From positions 36,861,930 to 36,925,929 of the forward strand of contig CP137668.1 of NCBI GenBank assembly GCA_037976565.1: a DNA stretch of 64,000 bases, given 5' to 3'. How positions within the stretch are numbered: the first letter of the stretch is position 1; the number at the start of each line of letters is the position of its first letter. The notes below the pieces were generated by a model. It did no database searches. It was not told the origin of the DNA and was given only the letters and a program-made list of their open reading frames with translations. The stretch comes from Mesocentrotus franciscanus. Its lineage: Eukaryota; Echinodermata; Echinoidea; Camarodonta; Strongylocentrotidae. Both the position numbers and the translations under genes were made by a program. Below are positions 37,309 to 46,864 of the stretch, piece by piece.

Positions 37309-37654
37309 GCAGGACCCGGAAATCCATGGGTTCACTTCTTTTAGATTGCACCCTGCATAATACCTATTAGTTAGTTGTTAATTAAATGTATCAATAAATT
37401 GCTTGTAAATGTACACGAAAAAGGTCTTAAAGATACGTAACTCTCAATCAGAATGTTCTGCCTAAATGGCACACCCCCATATTATTATAAACAAAAACAT
37501 GTTCATTTTAATAAACACAGGCATCCACTCAGACACATAATTACATACATGCATACGTCTACATGGTCACCCCTATTAAACATTTACAAACAGTCGTGCC
37601 AATACCCAGCTGCAGCTCCAACCCCGCCCCGGTCCCATTGATGACGAAGCGCTG
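37309..37654 (+). repeat. Head-to-tail duplication, unit 1
   Basis: It begins GCAGGACCCGGAAATCCATG and ends in a GC-rich segment containing CAGCTGCAGCTCC and CCCATTGATGACGAAGCG. The middle includes ATGTACACGAAAAAGGTCTT and AAACAGTCGTGCCAA. The following unit repeats the same order of words. The unit lacks about 50 bases that unit 2 has near its start. Confidence 0.85.
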
Positions 37655-38050
37655 GCAGGACCCTTGGAAATCCACGGGTTCACTTCTTTTAGATTGCACT
37701 CTGCATAATACGTTTACACAGCCGACTTGTACATTCTTGTGAGCTTTCATGCAGGCCTATTAGTTACTTGTTAATTAATGTATCAATAAATTGCTCATAA
37801 ATGTACACGAAAAAGGTCTTAAAGATACGTAACTCTCAATCTTCTGCCTAAATGGCACACCCCCATATTATTATAAACAAAAACATGTTCATTTACACAC
37901 AGGCATCCACTCAGAGAAATATGCAGACACATAATTACATACACACATATGCCTACATGGTCACCCCTATTAAACATTTACAAACAGTCGTGCCAACACC
38001 CAGCTGCAGCTCCCGCCCCCGCCCTGGTCCCGTTGATGACCGAAGCGATT
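37655..38050 (+). repeat. Head-to-tail duplication, unit 2
   Basis: It begins GCAGGACCCTTGGAAATCCA and ends CCCGTTGATGACCGAAGCGA. Compared with unit 1 it has an extra stretch at about 37709-37758 and small indels elsewhere. Short frames on both strands here are repeat by-products. Tandem units beside a unique GC-rich segment could be a satellite fragment or the tandem terminal repeats of some retroelement; neither can be decided here. Confidence 0.85.
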
Positions 38051-38390
38051 AGGCTGGGTGCTGCATGAAACTATACGGATTTTGTAGCTTGTTGCGCATC
38101 GATCGTTGAATATGCATGTCGTATCTCTTTCGTAACGCATATCATGCATTAAGCATACCAAGTTTGTTTTCGCTCTGGAGGTCGACACGGAGGCGGACCA
38201 CGGGCGGAGTATAGCCGATTTGATAGAGTAAACTCTCCCGCAGCCAATGGCACCGCATCGATACCCAAAGACGATGGTTTAAGAGGAGATAGCCGCACCA
38301 ACTGCGGTTGCCGATGTCATTAAAAAACAAAGGGAATACATAAGCTCAAAGAACGTCATGCCCCACGCGGCGATTTAGCGTATTACTGTA
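38051..38390. other. CpG-rich unique patch
   Basis: Abruptly richer in GC and CpG (GCGCATCGATCG, GGTCGACACGG, CACGCGGCG) than the rest of the window and directly continuing from the tandem units. It has no long open frame. It may be part of the same element as the tandem units or an unmethylated regulatory patch. Confidence 0.5.
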
Positions 38391-39526
38391 TAGATAGTAT
38401 TAATATTTATGGGCACAGGCACTCAAACATACATTTATGTGGAAAGATGGTAGACTTTTGGACATGACAATGAAATTTGTTTATCTCAAGATACGAAATT
38501 TCTTTCTCTTTTTCTGTTTATAGTTTGTTAAGCAATTATAATGTGTAAATTGTTGTAATATCAATCATTTTCATCATATAAGTTAGATGGTTTGATAATA
38601 AGAGGTTAGGAAACTTAAAGGGGTTTGTAGGGCAAGATGGAGAAGGACTAAAAGTAGTGATTTGAAAGAAGCAAACAGTTCGTTCATGTAATTACTGTCA
38701 AAATAAGTGTATTTCATGTTCAAATGAAGTCTTGGTAGAAATTGCTTCTATATCTACCAATAATTAATTTTACCTTTAAAATGGGATTAACTATATCTAA
38801 TTATGGTAGTCTGCCAAACTTTATTAGCTGGAAATGACTAAAGATTGTGTGCAAGTCTCGTTCTGATAGGATCGAGATTAAAGTAGATATTGGGGTCAAG
38901 CATTTCAAGTTATCAACTGAAATATCAAACTAGATATACAGGTTTCACACACACTTGCGGAAGCTCTCTAGTATATGGAACATGTAATTACTGTAAGAAA
39001 TATCATGTGGAAAGAGCCTTCATGGACTAGGGAATTTAGCTCTCAGATTTTCTCTCATAATTTTGATATGTGGATGGAGCGTTTAGATTTTAACTAAAGT
39101 AGGTTTTTTGAACAGTCATCTCGACAAGGATTAGTTTAACCGTGTAGTAGTATTAGCATGGAACCAAATATTCATCAAATGCTAAGGTAGAGAGATAATC
39201 ATTTTCACTTAAAGAGATTTGCCTATATTTACTTTCTTCTTCAGATGTGAATATAGTTATAGAGTGAAAATGCCCGATGACTTCCAAAATCAACTCCAAA
39301 AACCTTGTGTTAGATTATCCCCTCGGCTACTCAATTTATCCAATAAAAACTACTACTACATCTACAACTCGTGTCTGTGTATAGGCTTTAGATATCCCAG
39401 ATTTACATAAAAATTCAGGTGATTACATATATATTTCCTGGTTTAACCTCAATATGCTTTTCCCACTTTATAGTAATGGGGTTTCATATCTTTAAATGTC
39501 ATGAGTTGGGGTTACAAATCATCTTT
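38391..39526. other. AT-rich noncoding stretch
   Basis: I see no gene and no repeat. Confidence 0.5.
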
Positions 39527-39590
39527 TGAGAGCCGGAAGTGTGTTAACTCTGTAACAGTGTATGAGTTATAACACCCTTGATGGCTCTTG
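39527..39590. repeat. CCAGAAGG hairpin repeat, copy 8
   Basis: Left arm GAGAGCCGGAAGTGTGTTAA and right arm GAGTTATAACACCCTTGATG followed by GCTCT. A spacer of about 17 bases separates the arms. Confidence 0.75.
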
Positions 39591-40507
39591 CAATATGTGA
39601 AAGGCCTCCTGTGATTTTGAAGAGGTTCCCTTATTGCATGTTGGCAACTTAATAGTGAAAGAAGGTGTAGAACCTCCGATATCGGCCACGCCAATTGGCA
39701 AGTTTGAATTAAGTTGAGGCAAATATGGAAGGAGGCAGAGGCTAGATGCTGAAGTCTATCGATTGAAATTGTGTTGAAAAGAAAAGCTAGGAAAGAGAGA
39801 AGGTGCTAGAGTTTATTCAGAGTTTATTCCGAGTTTGTTAAAGAAAGAATTGTATTTATTATTTATATTGGCACAGACAAAATCAAGAAAACAGTGAATA
39901 CAAAGCTACAGTAAAGTTTGAATGTTTCAGGAATGTGTTTAAAAGATATTGGAATAAAAAGATCCATATTCACTGTAATTTAATTTGTTCAGTGTTTATT
40001 TTCATATTTTTAAAGAAACCTTTGTTTCAAAATTTAGTAGATCCATATTCAGAGAAGCTTATGACTTTTTATAAATCAATTCATCTGACCTCTTATATTA
40101 GATAAGACATTGGAATAAGCTACATTATATCAATTTCATCTTCGTAATGTATTAGCCTTATTTTTGTTTTCATATACTTTCAAAATGTAATGAGAGATTA
40201 CATTTTCCAGAAGGTAATTGTGATACTTGCATTATATATATTACAGAGTCAGATTTGCTATTGATTATTTTTTCTACTGCATTCTGTTTTTAAGATCTCA
40301 TAAATCTTTTTGTTTCTACAAATCTCTAAACTCCAGACATCCTCTGCTAAAGCCAATGCATTATTAAGTAATGCAGGAATTTAAAAAAGGGGAAGGATAC
40401 CGTAAAAGCCTACTTCTATCCCTTCCAGAGGATTTTAGTTTTTATATTCTGTGGCAAAAATTGATTTATTGTATGTATATTGCTTTGAGATATATTGATA
40501 ATTATTG
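39591..40507. other. AT-rich noncoding stretch
   Basis: I see no gene. A short local duplication of GAGTTTATTC occurs at about 39810-39830. Confidence 0.5.
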
Positions 40508-40580
40508 TCTGTTTGGAGCAGAAAGATATTAACTAGGTTAAAGTATTTAAGTTATTACCCCTGTAGTTCAAAACAGACGA
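40508..40580. repeat. CCAGAAGG hairpin repeat, copy 9
   Basis: Left arm TTGGAGCAGAAAGATATTAA and right arm AAGTTATTACCCCTGTAGTT, bounded by TCTGTTT and AAACAGA. Degenerate copy. Confidence 0.6.
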
Positions 40581-40760
40581 TTTCTCGATATAACAACAGA
40601 CAGATTAAACATTGTGTAATTGTTGTTTAGATGCTATTTCAAATTGTTTAGATGAGCCATATTCTTGAAATACCTATTGTTTAGAAATTTATTTTATTGA
40701 CCCGGTGTAACTGTCTATAAGATAGATAGTGGCCCAGACCAAAAAGTTCAAGAATGTTTT
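40581..40760. other. Short spacer
   Basis: Unremarkable AT-rich sequence between two hairpin copies. Confidence 0.5.
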
Positions 40761-40838
40761 ATCTGTTGAGAACCAAAAGGGTGATAGCTCTTTATTAGAT
40801 GTGATAAGTTAATACACTTTCTGACCTGTGAGCAGATG
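40761..40838. repeat. CCAGAAGG hairpin repeat, copy 10
   Basis: Bounded by ATCTGTTGAGAACC and GACCTGTGAGCAGAT, with AAAAGGGTGATA and AGTTAATACACTTT as inner arms. Confidence 0.65.
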
Positions 40839-41803
40839 ATGAGATGGTCCTAAAATACAAATGTCAACGTAAAATGACACACAGACTTAGTTTAATGGTA
40901 GAAAGAAGCCTTATGTTGCCTTGTTTCCATCTAGCCACTGATACACAAGATTTCTCTCTTTTGGACTGCATGGTAGGGACTGTTTTCCTACTTTTTCCTC
41001 TTTAAGACAAACGATGGCCATTTCGTTGTTTTTTGCTTGCATCATTCCATTCCGATGATCACTTCCTCTATTATTGGAGTTGTGGGTACTTCTCCCCTCT
41101 CTGTTACCGAAGCACCTACTCCAAGCTCATCTTGAATTTATGATGAAATATGAGTAGAGTTTGGTTCCTTCTTCCTTCTCCAATGACAAATAATAGAATG
41201 TCCTCATTTCCTCACGCAAACACAACTCTCACAGCGCCATAATGGTTCTAAATGCCACCATTGCTCTTTGCTCAGACAGCAAATACAAAATTAAATGAAA
41301 GAAGGAGGAAAAGTTAGAGATAAACAAGAAGAAAAAAATATAACGAGCTCCCATATTCATTTGTTAACCCTTTCCCGGCCATGGGTGGCATTCCCCACCC
41401 AAGAAGTTGAGTAGTGAACATTGTGTTTGCATTAAGCATAGATGTAAATGCCAACACTCTTGAAACTGATACAGGTATCTTCACTCTCAAATTTATTCCC
41501 ATGGAAAACATTTCATGCCAAACTCTTCAATATTAAAGAAGAACAGAACAAGTGAAACTTTAACACTTGAAAGTACATATCTGACATTTTTTTTCTGAAA
41601 CGAATACTGGTCCACAATATGCTAAACATTGATCTTCCTTTGCGAATTCATTTGAAATGGAAGGAAATTGCATTTGGGATGAATACATAGAATCATGATC
41701 TAGTAATTTGTCGTTTTGATATTAGAAAATAAATTGTGCATCATGTTGAAAGTGATTGATGTTCTGATAGAAGTTTGAAGAAGTGCCATTTATTTGTTCC
41801 ATT
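40839..41803. other. AT-rich noncoding stretch
   Basis: A TTAACCCTTTCCCGGCC word at about 41363 resembles a piggyBac end but has no partner. I see no gene. Confidence 0.5.
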
Positions 41804-42343
41804 TTAACTCTTTGCCCGCTACGTTCGGCTAGCGGAACATACAGCGGGCTGCCAACTTCGACTCAAGTCACATTTCATTCACAATACACACGGAACGCAT
41901 TTAATTCTATTGTACGCACACACACAATAGTAACGCGTGCTTCGCATTGTATACACATCACACTTCATTGCACCGCCGCAGACATTGTTTACATTGACAT
42001 TTTCCGAGAAAAATTGAGTTTTTGAAACTGCTTTTGCAAATATTCTGATGAGCTAGGATGGCCCCTATTAGGAGGAGACGGGACTTCTTCACTGCTGATC
42101 AGGATACAAAATGTATAGTTGATAATCTCAAAATTTATGATAATATACATTACAAAAATGATACCATTGGCAAGACTATTAATTTCTATACAATATTGCT
42201 ACACAAAGTTTTTCATTACAGTACACCAATCAAAAGTTATTGCGAGTTGAATAAGCATAGTCCATGCAGAACCCCTCCTAAGGTGGCACCCTAAAAACAA
42301 TGTGGCACAGGGGGGATTGTGTACGTGGCGGGCAAAGAGTTAA
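41804..42343 (+). mobile_element. piggyBac-type non-autonomous element, copy A
   Basis: Flanked by TTAA at 41804-41807 and 42340-42343. The ends CTCTTTGCCCGCTACGT and ACGTGGCGGGCAAAGAG are inverted repeats. A TTAA target site plus a CYCTTTGC-type terminus is characteristic of piggyBac (established knowledge). CCGCTA and TAGCGG make a subterminal hairpin at the left end. The outer 231 bp (41808-42038) and 238 bp (42102-42339) match copy B almost base for base; in the right block I see one difference. Only 63 bp lie between. It has the form of an internal-deletion derivative. Confidence 0.9.
42058..42294 (+). pseudogene. Short frame inside piggyBac-type element A
   Basis: A 78-codon frame starts at ATG 42058 with a basic stretch, MAPIRRRRDFFTADQ, then continues into the element's right shared block and ends in SPCRTPPKVAP. 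The first 15 codons lie in the 63-bp segment that copy B lacks. A basic N-terminus fused to the end of the element would fit a transposase start joined to downstream sequence by internal deletion, but no transposase domain is visible and the right part may be untranslated. Not functional as it stands. Confidence 0.25.
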
Positions 42344-42556
42344 GCAGATAATGAGGAGAAGAATGAAAAAAAACTTCCTAGAAATCTTATGATACCTAGA
42401 CACTTGTTGGAGGAATAGCCCCCAAGCAAAGAATTTAGTCAGATTTAGACTGATCTTCTAGATCTCTGCCTGGTTTTTAGCTAATGGTATTTTAAACATT
42501 TTCTATACATGCACCATCACGTCAGAACAAAAGGGTATCAAGTCTATTCAAAAACC
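42344..42556. other. Short spacer
   Basis: No gene or repeat recognised. Confidence 0.5.
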
Positions 42557-42632
42557 TTCTGCTGAGAACTAGAAGGGCATCGATACATATACTTTGATAC
42601 AGAGTTATACGTCCTTCTTGCTCTCTGCGAGC
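42557..42632. repeat. CCAGAAGG hairpin repeat, copy 11
   Basis: Left arm CTGCTGAGAACTAGAAGGGC and right arm AGTTATACGTCCTTCTTGCT, ending CTCTGCGAG. The outer CTGCTGAGA pairing is well kept. Confidence 0.7.
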
Positions 42633-43410
42633 TATATTTGCAGTCTGGAAGTGCAGCCTGAAAGTCCATCTGTTGGAGATTATGTTCAGATTTACAAGAG
42701 ATATGTCTACCATAAACAGAGATATTCCTCTATTATAGAATACCGCTCCAAATCAATATGCAGTAATGTGCAAATTGCAATCTCAGCTGTCTTGAATGGA
42801 GTTTAGAATGAAAACCACTGGAATTAAACATGGCAAAATTGGCAGCGAAATCTGATAAAGTGTTCCAATTTGCTCAAAACTAGATTCTCTTAGTAATGTG
42901 ATATACATCTAGTTTTCCTTGGTGGTGAAAATCAACTAATTTGTTAGGACCCAACTCATAATTTGAAGAAAAGAAATCACATCACATACTGTCACCAGTG
43001 AGACTGTTTCAATTTTATTGATACAGTAATCCCATGGATGTTCATGCCCATTATTAATATCCAATTCTTTAGTCAAAATTTCACATTTTTGACGCCACCT
43101 TAATACTGTTCTGGAAATGATTTTCCTAAACATATAAATTGACAGGAAATGAGGTATTTCTACACTTTTAGTGAAGATGTACATCCTCCTTTTGTCGACA
43201 TTCCCTTTACTTCTTTGTATTTTTTTATTTATTTATTTATTTTTTTATTTATTTTTTTTGGGGGGGGGGTATTTTCGATGATTTCTTTTGTGGTATTGCC
43301 GGTGAAATAGTTTGGTAACTTTTTATCCTGATTCTCACTTTTAATCTAATAACCATTATGTTGTAACTCTATTATCAGAATTTTCATCGCCATAATCAGT
43401 ACAAATCATA
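42633..43410. other. AT-rich noncoding stretch with (ATTT)n run
   Basis: A T-rich (TTTA)n run ending in G11 lies at about 43218-43269. The 82-codon minus-strand frame at 42936-43184 has no motif I can defend. I see no gene. Confidence 0.5.
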
Positions 43411-43524
43411 TGGGGCGTTGCAAGAAAGTTGCAATCAATTGCAAATCTCCAGAATCAAGCGCAAGTCTTGCGATTAATTGCAAATTTGCAATTGATCGCA
43501 ACTCAACATTCTTGCATCACCCCA
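43411..43524. mobile_element. TTGCAA-rich MITE, copy 1
   Basis: The ends TGGGGCGTTGCAAGAAAG and TTCTTGCATCACCCCA are inverted repeats. The 114-bp interior is built of TTGCAA, ATTGCAA and TTGCGAT words, so most of it can fold on itself. It shares ends and interior style with the copy at 43638-43749. Confidence 0.75.
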
Positions 43525-43637
43525 TTAGTAAGAGAGAGAGAAAGAGAGGGGGGAGAATAAAAGCTAGATCTAGTTAATTTCACTGAATTGTCAAAACTTA
43601 AATCCTAACAAAATCCAAGGAAATTTAGGAGACTATT
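43525..43637. other. Spacer between paired MITEs
   Basis: About 110 bases with a short GAGA run. Nothing else seen. Confidence 0.5.
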
Positions 43638-43749
43638 TGGGTGTTGCAAGAAAGTTGAGTTGCAATCGATTGCAAATATCAGTTGCAAATTTTGCAAATT
43701 GCAATCAATCGCAAATTGCAATCAATTGCAACTTTCTTGCAACGCCCCA
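43638..43749. mobile_element. TTGCAA-rich MITE, copy 2
   Basis: The ends TGGGTGTTGCAAGAAAGTTG and CAACTTTCTTGCAACGCCCC are inverted repeats. The pairing extends into the flanks, GAGACTATT on the left (43629-43637) and AATAGTCTC on the right (43749-43757). Better preserved than copy 1. Confidence 0.8.
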
Positions 43750-45768
43750 ATAGTCTCATAATGTTTGTCATTGTCTTGTTTCATGTTTCTTGTTTGTAAA
43801 CGTTTCTCCCCAAATAATATTAGGATTTTTCCATTTCTCAACTGAAAAATGCACCATTCACATAGAGTTAACGCATTACGCATCCTACAGAAATGGGGAT
43901 GCTGATCAATGTATCTACCCCCTCATCCCCTTCTCCCACTCTTGAAGATGGATCGATTCCTCGAAAACAGAATAAAAAGTTAAACCAGTATCCTTTAACC
44001 AAACTCCATTCTCTCAGCACCACTAACTCCCATGGCATGTGTAGTTGACAAAATGAGTAAACAGAAATTGTGGTCAGAGCGTAACGCCTCTCCTGTTTGC
44101 CGCTGCTGCTGATGCAAAAGAGAAATTCTGGCAATAACGTTTGTTCACGAGAGGCAAAGATTGCTTATCGTTGGATCGGAAGCGTCGGAACGGATCTACG
44201 GAAGGAGTGCTCGACCCTGGGTAAACAGACAAACACCATAATCGCTGCTTTCTTAAGACCGTCTACCCATCTTAACTCCAGTCTTTGTACACTCTCTCTC
44301 TTGACATTACTCTCAATATAAACTGGTCAATAAATTGTTGTAATTGCTGAATTCTTGGATATCCTTTCTGTTTAATCAGTGTGTTTGTTATTAAAACATC
44401 AAGGGAATCGGGAGAAAAATTTCAAGAAGTAAACTTCATGACATTAAATCCTATTTTCTTAGCTAGAGATTTGGAAAAGATGGTATTTTGAAAGAAGTTT
44501 TGAGCAAATTAGTCAATCTTTAAAGTTGAGCTTCAGACTAAGATTAATACTGCAATTATTTCACATCTGATGCTGATTTCAAAATGAAAAAGGAAGAAAA
44601 AAGAAAGAATTCTGACAAAATTTGATACTGAATATGTCAATTTCTTCCATAAGATTTTAACTCTTTATTCGTTATGGATCTAAACCCAAGACTGCCCTGT
44701 TTTGGGAGTACATAATACATATAAATTGTGTGACAAAAGTTGACTATAGCAATGTATTGTTTGTTCCATTAATGGACCTAAGTCAGTAGAGGGTAAAGCT
44801 TTTAATTGATATTGTCTTGATATATTAGTCCTTCAGTTTTCTTTCACCCCAGTACTCCATTATATCAAGGTGTGAAAAATTCATGTAATTGTATGAATCA
44901 AATGGATTTGAGTTTGGTAATTTTTGATTTGAATCTGTTGAAAGAACTTTGGATTTCTTTTGTTTTAAACTTGTATCATGACTTTGGTCTCCAAACAGAT
45001 ATTTTTATGTAATGATGAGAATGCCTTTCACAGCACATTTTCATGAACCCTTCTCTGTAATTTGTTGATGTTCAAATGACTTTCTTTCCGGGTGGAAAAG
45101 TAGGTTGATGAAGTGTGCTGCCCATTTTTCTGTTCATCTCACAATTTTAGCGTTTCTAGCGTTTCAAGACTAATGGATTCTTACTTCAGATAATGTTATC
45201 TGATATGCCCTATGTCCTTGATTGCAGGAGCTTATTCCCTTGCTTTTGTGTGAAGAACTTTCTGTTTCTTCTCGTCTAGTCTTTCAGGAGGACTTCAGTA
45301 AGGAGTGTGTTTTTTAGGGATGCATGATGTTTTGAGATGAGGAGAGATATTGTCATTTCATGAAGCTCATGTCGACTGAGAGAGGAACTCGCCAAGCCAA
45401 GTGCACCTCCTTTTTACTTGTCTATTAAACTCTTCCTCTCTCCCATCTTTCTGTTCTTTATAGCTACAAGGGAAAACCAAAAACTATTTTTTTAATTCTT
45501 TTGTAAAAATTGTTTATTTGATTATTGTTGTTGTTGTTTTTGGTTGTTTCTACATAAGTGTTATTTCACTTTTGTTTTAAAATCTGAATGACAGTGACAA
45601 CAATTTTAAACAAAATCAAATTTGAAGTATTTTTTATCTTTCCTTTCGTATAGGAAAATTGTAATACTTAAATGTAAAATGTCATAAAAATACAATCAAT
45701 GGTTTATGAAATAAACATAGTGATGAGCATATTTGTTGTGTATGAAGTGTTTTTCATTTTCTTACTTC
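43750..45768. other. AT-rich noncoding stretch
   Basis: A less AT-rich patch at about 44060-44290 carries short opposing frames without motifs. TTAACTCTTTATTCG at 44657 and a TAAAGCTTTTAA word near 44797 might be the worn ends of another piggyBac-type element, but the match is weak. I see no gene. Confidence 0.5.
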
Positions 45769-46684
45769 TTAACTCTTTGCCCGCTACGTTCGGCTAGCGG
45801 AACATACAGCGGGCTGCCAACTTCGACTCAAGTCACATTTCATTCACAATACACACGGAACGCATTTAATTCTATTGTACGCACACACACACAATAGTAA
45901 CGCGTGCTTCGCATTGTATACACATCACACTTCATTGCACCGCTTTCGCAGACATTGTTTACATTGACATTTTCCGAGAAAAATTGAGTTTTTGAAACTG
46001 CTTTTGCAGCTTTCTACAATTCATAACTTAGTACATGTTTCAAGCATACATTATGTTCATGGCTTGCCTTATTAGTGTAGAAAATCAATAAGTTCTTCTA
46101 TTCATTTCTTTCAATTCTAATAGCTTGCACAGCCTTGCAAGTAATAATAGAATGTTACACCATCTTACCTACAGACACAATAAAGGTCATCAAAGTACAA
46201 TCAAGAGACAGGAAGTCTATTCAAAAGTACCCAGGGTCAATTTCAATAGGAGATTAGTTCATTGTCGGCTTACTCTTTATTCAATCCTAAATTACCAGGC
46301 TCATTGTGACCTTCAACACATGAATTTGGTATGTAGTGAAAGCTCATGAATACATCTTTTCAATGAACTAACTCTGGACATAAACCTCCATAACAAAGTA
46401 TTAGATATAAGAGGTATAGAATACCCTTCTAAACGAAAACTTGGATACAAAATGTATAGTTGATAATCTCAAAATTTATGATAATATACATTACAAAAAT
46501 GATACCATTGGCAAGACTATTAATTTCTATACAATATTGCTACACAAAGTTTTTCATTACAGTACACCAATCAAAGGTTATTGCGAGTTGAATAAGCATA
46601 GTCCATGCAGAACCCCTCCTAAGGTGGCACCCTAAAAACAATGTGGCACAGGGGGGATTGTGTACGTGGCGGGCAAAGAGTTAA
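45769..46684 (+). mobile_element. piggyBac-type non-autonomous element, copy B
   Basis: Flanked by TTAA at 45769-45772 and 46681-46684, with the same ends as copy A and the same orientation, 3.4 kb downstream. The left shared block is 45773-46008 and the right shared block 46443-46680. Between them lie 434 bp with no counterpart in copy A. The left block differs from A by small length changes such as an extra CA unit; the right block appears to differ by one base, so both insertions are young. Short frames inside (46125-46349, 46441-46635) have no recognisable transposase domain. Confidence 0.9.
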
Positions 46685-46795
46685 ACAAATTAGGAAGTAT
46701 GTGTTTATTGGATATGAAGGTCAAATTTTTGATGCGACTTTCTCTAAACATATTTGCAATTTTCTTATAGCTTTTGTATATTGATTGATTTTATT
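46685..46795. other. Short spacer
   Basis: T-rich sequence leading into the pyrimidine tract of the composite splice motif. Confidence 0.5.
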
Positions 46796-46864
46796 TATTC
46801 TTCTCTTTTTTATCTTTCATGTCTCTGCCTCTTCTACATCTACCTTGGATAACTCAGGTAAGTT
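46796..46864 (+). promoter_or_regulatory. Composite 3'/5' splice-site motif (ratchet candidate 3)
   Basis: A pyrimidine-rich stretch of about 45 bases (46800-46844) is followed by AACTCAG ending at 46857 and directly by GTAAGT. A separate acceptor-like CTCTTACAG ends at 46975. Two readings are possible: a zero-length recursive-splicing point, or a tiny exon around 46819-46857 beginning MSLPLLHLPWITQ. Neither can be shown from sequence alone. Confidence 0.3.

Noticed and set aside
42936..43184. Minus-strand frame with a stretch loosely like a helix-turn-helix (ISRTVLRWRQK)
   Set aside because: Too short and too vague to call a transposase remnant; no inverted ends are visible around it.
44657..44802. 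Possible third piggyBac-type element (TTAACTCTTTATTCG ... TAAAGCTTTTAA)
   Set aside because: The two ends pair poorly after the first ten bases and the right end does not fit the TTAA-plus-CYCTTTG pattern.
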